A DNA stretch of 64,000 nt from Chitinimonas prasina. GTDB taxonomy: Bacteria > Pseudomonadota > Gammaproteobacteria > Burkholderiales > Chitinimonadaceae. This document shows positions 26,707 to 36,209 of this stretch, piece after piece. The translations under genes were made by a program, and so were the position numbers. Within the stretch, counting starts at the first letter, position 1. Every line of letters starts with the position of its first letter. The stretch is from NCBI RefSeq assembly GCF_030160395.1, contig NZ_BSOG01000003.1, forward strand, positions 186,001 through 250,000. Direction: 5' to 3'. The notes under the pieces were generated by a model. That model had not been told where the DNA came from. It did no database searches and worked only from the letters and a program-made list of their open reading frames with translations.

Positions 26707-27327
26707 TTAGGCCTCGGGCTTGGCAATCTTGGGCTTGGTGTTGACCAGCATGGTGGCCTTGCTGAATTCGCCGCGGGACAGCCATTTCCAGGCGGCCAGC
26801 GAGCGGGCGATCGCATCCTCTATCTGCGGCTGCTCATCCTGCCGGGGCCGATGGAGTACGAAATCCACCACCGGCTGGTTCAAACCCAGGGTGCGTGGGT
26901 GGCCTACGCCCAGGCGTAAACGCCAGAAATCGGCACTGCCCAGCATGGCTTGTATATCTTTGAGGCCATTGTGGCCGGCGTGGCTGCCACCTTGCTTCAG
27001 CTTGGCTTCGCCGGGTAGCAGGTCCAGTTCGTCGTGCACCACCAGGATTTCCTGCGGCAGTATTTTGTAGAAGCGCGCCAGCGCAGCTACCGCGTGGCCG
27101 GAGCGATTCATATAAGTGGTTGGCTGCAGCAGCCAAACCTCCTCATCGCCCTGCTTGGCGCGTCCTGCCAGCCCCATGAACTTGCTCTCGACCCGCAGCC
27201 CCGTGCCTAGCTCGCGTGCCAGCGCATCCACCCACCAGAAGCCGGCGTTGTGGCGCGTATCAACATATTCCGACCCGGGATTACCCAGGCCGACCACCAG
27301 ACGTATGGGGAGCGGTGCAGTGCTCAT
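26707..27327 (-). CDS. pth: Peptidyl-tRNA hydrolase
   Basis: A 206-residue enzyme that frees tRNA from peptidyl-tRNA that has fallen off ribosomes. Motifs: [20 protein letters not shown] (catalytic His), [23 protein letters not shown] and [13 protein letters not shown]. It lies between rplY and ychF, the usual order. The length is typical, slightly long at the basic C-terminus. Confidence 0.96.
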   Translation of the reverse strand: MSTAPLPIRLVVGLGNPGSEYVDTRHNAGFWWVDALARELGTGLRVESKFMGLAGRAKQGDEEVWLLQPTTYMNRSGHAVAALARFYKILPQEILVVHDELDLLPGEAKLKQGGSHAGHNGLKDIQAMLGSADFWRLRLGVGHPRTLGLNQPVVDFVLHRPRQDEQPQIEDAIARSLAAWKWLSRGEFSKATMLVNTKPKIAKPEA

Positions 27328-27405
27328 GGCTTGCCATCAAGTATTAGGTTCAACGACGGAGCGTATCTGGCAGTGCAGCCGAATTTGCCTTCGTCGGAAT
27401 GTGAA

Positions 27406-27439
27406 ACGGCCCGCTGGGCCTGTATAGGCTGCGGGCCGT
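27406..27439 (-). terminator. Hairpin downstream of rplY
   Basis: acggcccgc (27406-27414) pairs perfectly with gcgggccgt (27431-27439). On the minus strand it comes 20 bases after the rplY stop and is followed by a weak T-containing run (ttcac). It may partly terminate or separate rplY from pth. Confidence 0.55.
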
Positions 27440-27458
27440 CTAGGGTAAACGCGACCGA

Positions 27459-28058
27459 TTAAGCGGCAGCGCTTTCCTCGGTGGCGGCGCCACGTACCGA
27501 CAGGATGGTCGCCACGGTAGCGTTGTCGCCATGCTTCAGGGCCACGAATTCAACACCGGCCGGCAGGGTCAGGTCGGACAAGTGGATCGAGTGACCGGCT
27601 TGCAGGTCCTTCAGGTCCACTTCGATGAACTCGGGCAGTTGGCCTGGCAGGCAGGACACATCGGCGTCGTTCATGACGTGCGACACGATGCCGCCACCCA
27701 GCTTCACGCCAGGAGCCACATCAGCGTTGATGAAGTGGAATGGCACCTTGGTGTGCAGCTTGGCGTTCGGGTCCACGCGCTGGAAATCGACGTGCATGAC
27801 GATCTGCTTCCAGGGGTGGTATTGGGCGTCGCGCAGCAGCACGGACTCAGTCTTGCCGTCCACGTTCAGGCTCAGGATGCTGGCGTGGAAGGTTTCCTGC
27901 TGCATGGCGTGGTACAGGTTGTTGTGGTCCAGCACAACAGCAACAGGCTCTTGGCCGGCGCCGTAGATGATGCCGGGAACCTTGCCTGCACGACGCAGGC
28001 GGCGGCTCGCTCCGGTGCCCTGTTCGACGCGCTTGTTGGCGATAACTTCGATGGTCAT
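27459..28058 (-). CDS. rplY: 50S ribosomal protein L25/general stress protein Ctc
   Basis: A 199-residue protein: the 5S-rRNA-binding L25 domain ([39 protein letters not shown]) followed by the C-terminal TL5/Ctc-type domain ([27 protein letters not shown]). I chose ATG 28058, which has an AGGAG ribosome site; a start seven codons upstream lacks one. It is the partner of prs and pth in this conserved run. Confidence 0.95.
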   Translation of the reverse strand: MTIEVIANKRVEQGTGASRRLRRAGKVPGIIYGAGQEPVAVVLDHNNLYHAMQQETFHASILSLNVDGKTESVLLRDAQYHPWKQIVMHVDFQRVDPNAKLHTKVPFHFINADVAPGVKLGGGIVSHVMNDADVSCLPGQLPEFIEVDLKDLQAGHSIHLSDLTLPAGVEFVALKHGDNATVATILSVRGAATEESAAA

Positions 28059-28077
28059 GGAATTGCTCCTAAGCAAC

Positions 28078-28106
28078 AAAAAAACATCACCCGCGACCAG
28101 GTGATG
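28078..28106 (-). terminator. Intrinsic terminator between prs and rplY
   Basis: On the minus strand, catcacc pairs with ggtgatg (28085-28091 and 28100-28106) around an 8-base loop, followed by seven T (28078-28084). It sits directly before the rplY ribosome site, so it ends or attenuates prs transcription. Confidence 0.75.
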
Positions 28107-28147
28107 CTTGGGTAAACGGCCGTTTCCGAAGAAACAGCCGCAGAGAA

Positions 28148-29098
28148 TCAGTCAACGAACAGGGTGGAAACCGACTCTTCGTTGTTAATGCGGCGCAGCG
28201 TCTCAGCCAGCAACGGTGCCAGGCTGATCATGCGGATGCGGCTGGACTTCCGGGCGGCATCGCTGAGCGGAATGGTGTCGGTGACCACCAGCTCATCCAG
28301 TTCGCTATTGGCGATACGCTCAATGGCGGGGCCGGACAGTACTGGGTGGGTGGAGTAGGCCATCACCCGCTTGGCGCCGTGCTGCTTCAGTGCTTCGGCG
28401 GCCTTGCACAGGGTGTTGGCGGTATCCACCATATCGTCCATGATCAAACAGGTACGGCCTTCCACGTCACCGATGATGTGCATCACCTCGGCCACGTTGG
28501 CCTTGGGACGGCGCTTGTCGATGATGGCCAGCTCGGTGTTCAGTTGCTTGGCCATGGCACGGGCACGCAGCACGCCACCCACGTCAGGCGAGACCACCAT
28601 CAGGTCTTCGTAATTCTTGGTGCGAACATCGTCGAGCAGGACCGGCGTGGCATAGATGTTGTCCACGGGAATGTCGAAGAAGCCCTGGATCTGGTCTGCG
28701 TGCAGGTCGACGGTCAGCAGGCGATCCACGCCAGCAGCCTGCAGCATGTTGGCCACAACCTTGGCCGAGATGGGCACGCGGGCCGAGCGGGGACGGCGAT
28801 CCTGGCGGGCATAGCCGAAATAGGGCATGGCAGCCGTGATGCGGCCAGCCGAAGCGCGCTTCAGCGCATCGACCATCAACAGGACTTCCATCAGGTTGTC
28901 GTTGGTGGGCGCGCAGGTGGATTGCAGCACGAATACATCGCGACCACGGACATTTTCCAGCAGTTCGACAGTGGCTTCGCCGTCACTGAAACGACCTACC
29001 GTGGCACGGCCGACGGTAATGTCGAGGTGCTTGGCTACGGCGTCGGCCAACTGAGGGTTGGCATTGCCGGTGAAGACCATCAAACTTTCGTAGGCCAT
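28148..29098 (-). CDS. prs: Ribose-phosphate pyrophosphokinase
   Basis: A 316-residue PRPP synthase. It has the N-terminal [17 protein letters not shown], the flexible-loop region [29 protein letters not shown], and the PRPP-binding [26 protein letters not shown] feeds purine, pyrimidine, His, Trp and NAD synthesis. I chose ATG 29098 ([11 protein letters not shown]) with an aagga ribosome site. A strong hairpin-plus-T element lies just upstream. Confidence 0.97.
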   Translation of the reverse strand: MAYESLMVFTGNANPQLADAVAKHLDITVGRATVGRFSDGEATVELLENVRGRDVFVLQSTCAPTNDNLMEVLLMVDALKRASAGRITAAMPYFGYARQDRRPRSARVPISAKVVANMLQAAGVDRLLTVDLHADQIQGFFDIPVDNIYATPVLLDDVRTKNYEDLMVVSPDVGGVLRARAMAKQLNTELAIIDKRRPKANVAEVMHIIGDVEGRTCLIMDDMVDTANTLCKAAEALKQHGAKRVMAYSTHPVLSGPAIERIANSELDELVVTDTIPLSDAARKSSRIRMISLAPLLAETLRRINNEESVSTLFVD

Positions 29099-29114
29099 GT
29101 CCTGATCCTTGACA

Positions 29115-29152
29115 AAAAAAGAAAGCGTGTAATCGCCATTACACGCTTTCTG
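29115..29152 (-). terminator. Terminator between tRNA-Gln and prs
   Basis: agaaagcgtgtaat (29121-29134) pairs perfectly over 14 bases with attacacgctttct (29139-29152), loop of 4. On the minus strand a run of seven T follows, just before the prs ribosome site. The stem is also followed by a T-rich stretch on the plus strand, so it could act both ways. Confidence 0.82.
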
Positions 29153-29209
29153 GTTTCTTTTTGCGTTAGGTGAGCGCATCGGCGTGCCGCCCAAACGCTT
29201 GATGAAAAC

Positions 29210-29284
29210 TGGCAGGGGAGGTAGGGATCGAACCTACGAATGTCGGAATCAAAATCCGATGCCTTACCACTTGGCGACTCCCCT
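29210..29284 (-). tRNA. tRNA-Gln (UUG)
   Basis: 75 bases including an encoded CCA. The acceptor stem is aggggag/ctcccct; the anticodon stem-loop (cggattttgattccg) has anticodon TTG in the loop ttttgat; the T arm contains ggttcgatcc. It lies 18 bases downstream of ispE and upstream of prs, a common betaproteobacterial arrangement. Confidence 0.96.
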
Positions 29285-29302
29285 AAATCTGCCCGACTGG
29301 TT

Positions 29303-30139
29303 TCAATCCAGCAGATCGAACAAAGGGTGCTGCATCATGCTTTGCGCGCTAAACCCTTGCATTGTGGCAGGCAGGGCTGTAATAACACGCTCGGCTTCTA
29401 CTTGTGTATCGAATGCAGCGAATACACAAGCACCGGAACCGGTCATCATTGCATTGCCAAATTGGCTAAGCCAGGCAAGGTGATCAGCGATGATCGGGTA
29501 CTTCCTCACGGCTACTGCTTGCAGATCGTTGTGCATCTGCTCGTTCGGAAAGGCCGCCATTATTATGGGCTCGCTGTTCCTTGTCAAGCACGGATCGGAA
29601 AAAATCTCTGCCGTAGGGACGGAGACGGGTGGGATAAGTACGACATACCATTGATTTGGCAGGCATATAGGCTGTAGCGCTTCGCCTACACCTTCGGCAA
29701 AAGCGTCTCTGCCAAAGATGAAAACCGGCACATCAGCACCGAGTTGCAAGCCCAGGGCCTGCAATTGTTCGCGGCTGAAGCGGGTGCCCCACAAATGATT
29801 CAGCGCCATCAGTGTCGTGGCGGCATCCGAGCTGCCACCGCCGAGACCGCCCCCCATGGGCAGGCGCTTATCCAGCCGCAAGCGGCAACCTAGCCGGCTA
29901 CCACTGGCTTGCTGTAACAGGCGTGCGGCGCGGATGATCAGGTCTTGCTCGGCAGGCACCCCGGGTAGCGGGTTCTCATGCACGATCTCGCCGCTGTGGT
30001 CGATGGCAATATGCAAGGTGTCGCCGTGGTCTATCAGACGGAAAACAGTTTGCAACAGGTGGTAGCCATCGCTGCGGCGACCTATGACATGCAAAAACAG
30101 GTTGAGCTTGGCGGGGGCGGGGAAGGCGTGATAGGTCAT
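29303..30139 (-). CDS. ispE: 4-diphosphocytidyl-2-C-methyl-D-erythritol kinase
   Basis: A 278-residue GHMP kinase of the MEP isoprenoid pathway. It has FPAPAKLNLFLHVIGRRSDGYH at the N-terminus (shown here only as its landmark), the ATP loop PMGGGLGGGSSDAATTL, and C-terminal MTGSGACVFAAF. Its start overlaps the lolB stop as ATGA, so the two genes are coupled; tRNA-Gln and prs follow. Confidence 0.95.
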   Translation of the reverse strand: MTYHAFPAPAKLNLFLHVIGRRSDGYHLLQTVFRLIDHGDTLHIAIDHSGEIVHENPLPGVPAEQDLIIRAARLLQQASGSRLGCRLRLDKRLPMGGGLGGGSSDAATTLMALNHLWGTRFSREQLQALGLQLGADVPVFIFGRDAFAEGVGEALQPICLPNQWYVVLIPPVSVPTAEIFSDPCLTRNSEPIIMAAFPNEQMHNDLQAVAVRKYPIIADHLAWLSQFGNAMMTGSGACVFAAFDTQVEAERVITALPATMQGFSAQSMMQHPLFDLLD

Positions 30140-30696
30140 GGTTGGGTGCTGGACAGCTGCCAGTCATAAAGCGCAATGCGAACTTCCAGGTCGGGGCGGT
30201 TCAGGGTCAGGCGGCTGGGCGCATGGGTGCCCGCATCAAGCGGAAAGCGTATTTGCCAACCATCCTGTTCCAGCAGCCTATGGTTGTCGTCCTGGGTCCA
30301 GAAGGCGGGGCGGTCGGGTGCCGCCAAGCCCAAGAGCCAGAAGCGCAGTCCGCTGGCAGGCAGGCGCCAGCCAAGTTCCCGCTCGCTCAGGGCTTCCACA
30401 TCGTCAGCACTGCGCAGTTTGCCGTCGCTGTCAAAAAAGCGCGCGCCGCTTGGGTCCAGCTCTACCCTGGCCATGATCTGCCCCAGCGGGTTGCTGACGT
30501 CCACTGTGTCGCGCTGGTTGTCGTGTATCCAGCTAAAGCGAGCGCTGTAGCCCTTACCAGCGGCATTGACGGCCACCCGGCCATTGACCGTGTAGCGCTC
30601 GGGGATCTGGCTGAGCGCACCAGGGGCCGGCATCTGGGTGGCGCAGCCAGCCAGCAGCAGGGCGGCCAGGGCCACCATCAGGTAGTAACGCAGCAT
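30136..30696 (-). CDS. lolB: Outer-membrane lipoprotein LolB
   Basis: A 186-residue lipoprotein with the lipobox LLAGC (Cys18). The LolB fold follows: YTVNGRVAVNAAGKGYSARF, DTVDVSNPLGQIMARVEL, and a C-terminal GWQIRF/RLTLNRPDLEVRI. LolB takes lipoproteins from LolA and inserts them in the outer membrane. It sits just upstream of ispE and just downstream of the TPR lipoprotein gene, the usual order. Confidence 0.92.
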   Translation of the reverse strand: MLRYYLMVALAALLLAGCATQMPAPGALSQIPERYTVNGRVAVNAAGKGYSARFSWIHDNQRDTVDVSNPLGQIMARVELDPSGARFFDSDGKLRSADDVEALSERELGWRLPASGLRFWLLGLAAPDRPAFWTQDDNHRLLEQDGWQIRFPLDAGTHAPSRLTLNRPDLEVRIALYDWQLSSTQP

Positions 30697-30700
30697 GGCC

Positions 30701-32461
30701 TCAGTTACCGGTCAGTCGTTGCACTGTTTCGGCCAGTACCTGGTGTGCCGGGTCCAGCTTCTTGCCTTCCGCCCATATCTTGCGGGCCTCGCTGCGTCTG
30801 CCTGCCTGCCACAGTGCCTCGCCATAATGCGCGGCGATTTCCGGGTCGGGCTGGGCGGCGAAGGCGCGGGCCAGCCAGATCACGGCTTCCTTCACATTGC
30901 CACGGCGGTACTGCAGCCAGCCCATGCTGTCTATGATCACCGGGTTGTCCGGGTCCTGCTCCAGTGCTTTCTTGAGCAAGGCTTCGGCCTCGTCGTAGCG
31001 CTGTGTGCGGTTGGCCAGGGTATAGCCCAGCGCATTTAGACCGGCCGGATTGTCCGGTTTGAGTGTCAGATAGCGGCGTAGATCGCTCTCGGCGGCGGCC
31101 ACGTCACCCATCAGGTCAAATATGAGGGAGCGGTCGTAGAGCAGGTCGGGGTTGTCCGCGTGCGCAAGCAAACCGGCATCCAGTGCCGATTTCGCCCGTT
31201 CGGGCTCTTTCAGTTCACGCCATATTTGCGCTTCCAGCTGCACTCGGGTGATCTGGTCGTTCTTGCTGGCATCGGGCAGCAGTTGCAAGGTGGCCAGGGC
31301 CGCATCCCGGTTGCCCAGTTTGGCTTCTATACGAGCCAGGCGTAAATTGGCCTGGGCCGCCTGTTCGCTGTCCCTGGCGCTGACATAATGTGTGCGGGCC
31401 TTTTCCAGCAGGCCTTGTTCCTCGGCGATGGTACCCAGATAGAAATGCACTAGTCCTGGCTTGTTCACGCCCAGGGCCAGCGCCTTGTCCAGCGGTGCCT
31501 CGGCCTCGGCGTAGCGGCGCAACTGCAGTGCGGTCAGCGCCTGGCCTAATAGATACTCCACCTCGGCTGGATACTCGCTACTGAGTTCGGCATACAGTTT
31601 TGCAGCGGCGGGCAACTGCTTGCCATCGCTCAATTCGCGTGCCAGCGCAGCCCTTAGCTCGCGCGATTTCGGTTGGGCTTTTACGGCTTGCTGCAGGTAG
31701 GCAATACCGGCCTCCGGTGACTGCTGGCCTATCAGATTGGCGCGATACAGTATGGCCTGTTCCCAACCGGGCCGGCGCTTGAGCGCCTCATCTATCGCTG
31801 CCACGGCGGTCAGGTTGTTCTTGGCGTCGACAGCCGCCAGGGCGATGGCCAGTGCGGCCTCTGGCAGTTCCGGAAAGCCGGCAGCCAGTTGCTGGGTCAG
31901 CGCCAGTATGGCCTGGCGATCAGCCTGTGGCTGCCATAGCGTGTGCATGCGCAGAAACACGCCCGCGGCATCGCTGGGGCGATCGCGCATCCAGTTGCCC
32001 AGCTCCTGCCCTGCCTCCGCGACCATGCCGGTGCTGCTGAAGATATGCAGCAGGTGCTGGCGTGGCGTCAGCGAGCCGGGATCCAGCTCCTGCCATAGGC
32101 GGGCAGCCTGTACGGCCTGGGGGACGCGTCCGGCGGCAAAACTCACCTGCAGGGCTCGCTCGGCGGCGCGTACATCGCGGCTGCGCCGGGCGATCTCCAG
32201 CCAGCTGTCGCTGGCCAACTGCTTGTCACCCTTGGCGACGGCCACTTCTCCCAGCAGCATGCCGAACAACAGTTCGCGCGTCAGTTCCTGCTTGGGGTAA
32301 TTGGGCTCCACAGCTGGCGTTACGGCTGCAGCCACTGGTGCTGCGGGTTCAGCCGGTGCTGACTCCGCTAGGGGCGGTGGCGGCGTCACGCTGGCGCAAC
32401 TGGCCAGCAGGGCGGTGGTCAGGGCGATCAGGCGATTACGGTAAGCGTGCTGGTTGGTCAT
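30701..32461 (-). CDS. Tetratricopeptide-repeat lipoprotein
   Basis: A 586-residue protein starting at ATG 32461, with an aagga ribosome site. The signal peptide ends in a lipobox (LLASC, Cys22), then a Pro/Ala-rich linker, then many TPR-like helix pairs to the end. C-terminal repeats are the clearest (NPAGLNALGYTLANRTQRYD, then PDNPVIIDSMGWLQYRRGN). The stop is four bases before lolB, so the two are one transcript. The family is frequently found next to lolB; a role as an outer-membrane assembly or scaffold factor is only inferred. Confidence 0.85.
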   Translation of the reverse strand: MTNQHAYRNRLIALTTALLASCASVTPPPPLAESAPAEPAAPVAAAVTPAVEPNYPKQELTRELLFGMLLGEVAVAKGDKQLASDSWLEIARRSRDVRAAERALQVSFAAGRVPQAVQAARLWQELDPGSLTPRQHLLHIFSSTGMVAEAGQELGNWMRDRPSDAAGVFLRMHTLWQPQADRQAILALTQQLAAGFPELPEAALAIALAAVDAKNNLTAVAAIDEALKRRPGWEQAILYRANLIGQQSPEAGIAYLQQAVKAQPKSRELRAALARELSDGKQLPAAAKLYAELSSEYPAEVEYLLGQALTALQLRRYAEAEAPLDKALALGVNKPGLVHFYLGTIAEEQGLLEKARTHYVSARDSEQAAQANLRLARIEAKLGNRDAALATLQLLPDASKNDQITRVQLEAQIWRELKEPERAKSALDAGLLAHADNPDLLYDRSLIFDLMGDVAAAESDLRRYLTLKPDNPAGLNALGYTLANRTQRYDEAEALLKKALEQDPDNPVIIDSMGWLQYRRGNVKEAVIWLARAFAAQPDPEIAAHYGEALWQAGRRSEARKIWAEGKKLDPAHQVLAETVQRLTGN

Positions 32462-32549
32462 GTCAGTATCCTTGTCTGCCGGCTCAGGCAGCATCTGCGA
32501 CCATGCTATAGTCGTTCGTTCTTTCATCTTAACCCGTTCGGCAGCAACC

Positions 32550-33377
32550 ATGCCTGAATTGCCCGAAGTAGAAACTACCCGGCGCGGTATCGCGGCGGCG
32601 ATGGACGGCGCCGTGCTGCAGGGCGCGGTAGTGCGCGAGGCGCGCTTGCGCTGGCCGGTGCCGCCTGATCTGGCAGAGCGGGTGGCTGGGCTCGGCGTGC
32701 AGCGCATCTGGCGGCGGGCCAAGTACCTGTTGTTGGACATCGGCCATGGCCATTTGATCCTGCATCTCGGGATGTCGGGTAGTTTGCGAGTGGTCGCGGC
32801 AGATACGCCGCCCGCCAAGCACGATCATGTCGACCTGCTGTTCCATCGCGCAGGACGGCAATACGCATTGCGTTATCGCGATCCCCGGCGCTTTGGCGCC
32901 CTGTTGTGGCAGCCTGGCGAATTGTTCGCCCATCCTTTGCTCTGCCATCTGGGGCCGGAGCCGCTGGAGGCAGACTTTACGGCGGCGTATCTGAAGCAGA
33001 TGCTGCTGGGTAAGCAGGCGGCCATCAAGCTGGCCATCATGGATAACCACATCGTCGTGGGAGTGGGCAATATCTACGCCAACGAAGCCCTGTTCCGCGC
33101 AGGCATACGCCCAAGCCGGCCCGCCAGCAAGTTGAGTCGGCCGGATTGCCAGCGACTGGTTGCGGCCATACAGGCAACCCTGACCGAGGCCATCGCGGCA
33201 GGCGGCAGTACCTTGCGGGATTTTGTCGATAGCGAGGGCAAGCCTGGTTATTTTCAACAGCGATATTTTGTCTATGGCCGGGATGAACAACCCTGCTTGC
33301 AGTGTGGTAATCCGATTCGATCAGGCCGCCTGGGTCAGCGCTCAACCTATTGGTGCATGCAATGCCAGCCACGCTGA
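32550..33377 (+). CDS. mutM: Formamidopyrimidine-DNA glycosylase
   Basis: A 275-residue base-excision repair enzyme. After the initiator Met comes PELPEVETTRRGI with the catalytic Pro and Glu. Other marks are the lesion-reading LHLGMSGSL, the helix-two-turn-helix DNHIVVGVGNIYANEALF, and a C-terminal zinc finger of CLQC and CMQC. I chose ATG 32550 since Pro must follow Met. It is divergent from the TPR lipoprotein, with both promoters in about 90 bases. Confidence 0.96.
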   Translation: MPELPEVETTRRGIAAAMDGAVLQGAVVREARLRWPVPPDLAERVAGLGVQRIWRRAKYLLLDIGHGHLILHLGMSGSLRVVAADTPPAKHDHVDLLFHRAGRQYALRYRDPRRFGALLWQPGELFAHPLLCHLGPEPLEADFTAAYLKQMLLGKQAAIKLAIMDNHIVVGVGNIYANEALFRAGIRPSRPASKLSRPDCQRLVAAIQATLTEAIAAGGSTLRDFVDSEGKPGYFQQRYFVYGRDEQPCLQCGNPIRSGRLGQRSTYWCMQCQPR

Positions 33378-33656
33378 GCGTTTCCGTGGCCGGTCATTCC
33401 AGGGCCGGGGTGGGCTATTGGCTTGCCAGCAGGGCGACTCGGGATAATGCACCTATTCATTGCGGGTAGCATATGCGGCCGCCGTAAGGCTGGGCTTGAC
33501 CGATGACCGCGCTTGCATAGCGTTGCCACACGTTATTTAATGACAATGAAATGCGCTTTCCCTGTTTGAAGATTTTGACGGGTTAAGCGCCACCCCCATT
33601 TGCCCTTTTTATACATGCGCCAGCACGCTGCTCCTGCTGTGCGAGAGGATAGAAAC

Positions 33657-35615
33657 ATGTCGCACGACAACCTTGTTGCTGATTTTGAAGCCTATAGCGG
33701 CTGGCGCGGGAATCTAATCCAGCGCATCGGGGATTTACAACGCTGGTTGTCCGAGCAGGATCTGAACGATGCCCAGACCAATATGCGCATCCAGCATTTG
33801 CTGGATAAGCTGCGTGAGGACAAGCTCAATATCGCCTTTGTGGCGGAGTTTTCCAGGGGTAAGTCAGAGCTGATCAATGCGATTTTCTTCGCTGAATACA
33901 AGCAGCGGGTTTTGCCTTCGTCTGCCGGCCGCACCACCATGTGTCCGACCGAACTGCAATACGATGCGGCGCGGCCCAATTGCATACAGCTGTTGCCTAT
34001 CGAGACCCGCGCAGGGGATACCACCACCTCCGAGTATCGCCGCTATCCCGAGGAGTGGCATACGGTCGAACTCGATATCGAGTCGGGCGAAGCCATGCTG
34101 GCTGCCTTTCAGCAAGTAGGCCTGAAAAAATGGGTGGTGGTGGAAGAGGCCAAGCGCCTGGGGCTATTTGACGACGCCGATCCTGATCACAAACTGTCGG
34201 TGCAGGACGGCAAGATCGAGATTCCTTGCTGGCGCCATGCCATCATCAATTTCCCCCATCCTTTGCTAAAGCAGGGCTTGGTGATACTGGATACACCAGG
34301 TCTCAATGCCATCGGTACCGAACCGGAACTGACGCTCAATCTGCTGCCTAATGCCCACGCCATCCTGTTTATCCTGGCGGCCGATACCGGCGTCACCAAG
34401 ACGGATATCGATGTCTGGCGCAACCATATCGGCCGTGCCCAGGGGGGGCAACGCGGCCGCTTGGTGGTGCTGAACAAGATAGACGGCCTGTGGGACAGCC
34501 TGAAGAGCGAAGCGGAGATCGACGCCGAGATCGACAAGCAGGTCAAGACCAGCGCCGAGCTGCTGGGCATCAAGACCAGCCAGGTATTCCCCGTATCGGC
34601 CCAGAAGGGCCTGGTGGCCAAGATCAACGATGACGACGAGTTGCTGGAGAAGACCCGCATCGTCAAGCTCGAGCGTGCGCTGTCGGATGATCTGATCCCC
34701 TTCAAGCAGGAAATAGTCCGTGATAACACCCAGACCGAGGTGGAAGACTTGGTGCTGGCCACGCGCGGCATCCTGAATGCCCGCCGCGAAGGCGTGCGTG
34801 AGCAGCTGGACGAGCTGACTGCATTGCGCGGCAAGAACCGTGATGTGATCGAGCATATGCTGGACAAGATCCAGGAAGAGAAGGCCCATTTCGAGCGCGG
34901 CATGCAGCGTTTCCAGGCACTGCGCAGCGTGTTCTCGCAGCAGACCAATGTGCTGTTTGGCTATCTGGGCATGGATGGACTGAAGAACCGTATTACCAAG
35001 ATACGGATGGAAATGGATGCCTCCAGCTTCTCCTCTGGCCTGACCGGCGCCATGCAGAAGTTTTTCAAGGATATCAACGGCAACATCACCAAGTCGGCTG
35101 AGCAGGTAGCGGAAATCCAGGCCATGATGGCCGGTATGTATAAGAAGTTCAGCGATGAGCATGGCTTGGGCGCCGTGTCGCCGCCACCTTTCTCTACCTT
35201 GAAATACCACAAGGAGATTGCCCGCCTGGAAAAGAGTTTCCACGAGCATTTCAATACCTTTGGGGCAATTCTCACAACCTCGCAAAACAAGCTGACTAAG
35301 AAGTTCTTTGAAACCATCGCCAGCCGCGTGGTGTATGTCTATGAGGTCGCCAACCGGGATGCCGAGAACTGGCTAAAGGCGGTGATGGCCCCCATGGAAA
35401 CCCAGGTACGCGAACACCAGATGCAGCTGCGCAGGCGGCTGGAGAGTGTCAAGCGCATCCACAAGGCGACCGATACGCTGGAAGACCGGATTGAAGAGTT
35501 AAGCGAGATTGATGCGGTGATTCAGCAACAATTGAACGAGCTCGATGCGCGCTTGAAAAAGACCTATGAAGCGCTCAATGACGCCATGAAACCGGTGGCA
35601 AGGCAGGCTGCCTAG
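33657..35615 (+). CDS. Dynamin-family GTPase
   Basis: A 652-residue protein. G1 is AEFSRGKSELINAIF (Lys69-Ser70), the switch area PSSAGRTTMCPTEL, G3 ILDTPGLNAIG and G4 LNKIDGLWDS. A long helical/coiled-coil region follows (about residues 370-650). This is the layout of bacterial dynamin-like proteins, which remodel or protect membranes. I chose ATG 33657 (MSHDNLVADFEAYSGW), with gaggata upstream. It stands alone before an H-NS family gene. Confidence 0.87.
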   Translation: MSHDNLVADFEAYSGWRGNLIQRIGDLQRWLSEQDLNDAQTNMRIQHLLDKLREDKLNIAFVAEFSRGKSELINAIFFAEYKQRVLPSSAGRTTMCPTELQYDAARPNCIQLLPIETRAGDTTTSEYRRYPEEWHTVELDIESGEAMLAAFQQVGLKKWVVVEEAKRLGLFDDADPDHKLSVQDGKIEIPCWRHAIINFPHPLLKQGLVILDTPGLNAIGTEPELTLNLLPNAHAILFILAADTGVTKTDIDVWRNHIGRAQGGQRGRLVVLNKIDGLWDSLKSEAEIDAEIDKQVKTSAELLGIKTSQVFPVSAQKGLVAKINDDDELLEKTRIVKLERALSDDLIPFKQEIVRDNTQTEVEDLVLATRGILNARREGVREQLDELTALRGKNRDVIEHMLDKIQEEKAHFERGMQRFQALRSVFSQQTNVLFGYLGMDGLKNRITKIRMEMDASSFSSGLTGAMQKFFKDINGNITKSAEQVAEIQAMMAGMYKKFSDEHGLGAVSPPPFSTLKYHKEIARLEKSFHEHFNTFGAILTTSQNKLTKKFFETIASRVVYVYEVANRDAENWLKAVMAPMETQVREHQMQLRRRLESVKRIHKATDTLEDRIEELSEIDAVIQQQLNELDARLKKTYEALNDAMKPVARQAA

Positions 35616-35679
35616 GAGCAAGCGTTTAATACCAATAGCATATTTAGTGCTTGCGCCAGGATATTTATTGGTTTATAGG

Positions 35680-35709
35680 TTGATTCGGAGATGCATTCGA
35701 CTGCATAAT
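35680..35709 (+). promoter_or_regulatory. Candidate sigma-70 promoter of the H-NS family gene
   Basis: TTGATT at 35680-35685 and CATAAT at 35704-35709 are separated by 18 bases, in an AT-rich leader. The ribosome site is ccaggag just before ATG 35758. Confidence 0.55.
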
Positions 35710-35757
35710 ATTTGCAGTCTTTTGACCAAAATCACTAATTGATCCAGGAGAATTAAA

Positions 35758-36081
35758 ATGGTGGACTTGTCTGGCCTGTCCTTGCCGCAGCTTTATCAAC
35801 TGCAAAAAGACCTTGAGCGGGAAATTTCGCGCCGCAAAGTCGAAGACAAGCAAAAGGCTATCTCTGACCTGCAAAAGCTCGCGGCAGAACGTGGCTTCAG
35901 CCTGAACGAGCTTCTGGGTGCCGATTTGCCCAGCAAGCGCGGTGGCAAGCGCGGCCCGGTGGCGGCTCAGTTCAAGAACCCTGCCAATCCTGAGCAAACC
36001 TGGAGTGGCCGTGGCCGCAAGCCGCAATGGGTGGTCGATCATTTGGCCAAGGGTGGCAGCATCGACAGCCTGCGCGTGTAA
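35758..36081 (+). CDS. H-NS family nucleoid-associated protein
   Basis: A 107-residue protein. The N-terminal half is a helical dimerisation region (LYQLQKDLEREISRRK). The C-terminal DNA-binding motif is FKNPANPEQTWSGRGRKPQW, the H-NS signature with the AT-hook-like core TWSGRGRKP. It silences AT-rich, often acquired, DNA. A strong terminator follows. Confidence 0.93.
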   Translation: MVDLSGLSLPQLYQLQKDLEREISRRKVEDKQKAISDLQKLAAERGFSLNELLGADLPSKRGGKRGPVAAQFKNPANPEQTWSGRGRKPQWVVDHLAKGGSIDSLRV

Positions 36082-36100
36082 GCCAGCCTCGCAAGCCTGC

Positions 36101-36130
36101 AAAAAAGGAAGCCGTTCGGCTTCCTTTTTT
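36101..36130 (+). terminator. Intrinsic terminator of the H-NS family gene
   Basis: aaaaaaggaagcc pairs with ggcttcctttttt around a gttc loop, giving six T at the end. It is symmetrical and could act on both strands. Confidence 0.88.
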
Positions 36131-36209
36131 AATATCTTCATGCAATGAAACGTTTATATCGGTAGCAAGCAATCCGTAGTTCGTGGCCAATGTGATAGGC
36201 TTGCTCGCC

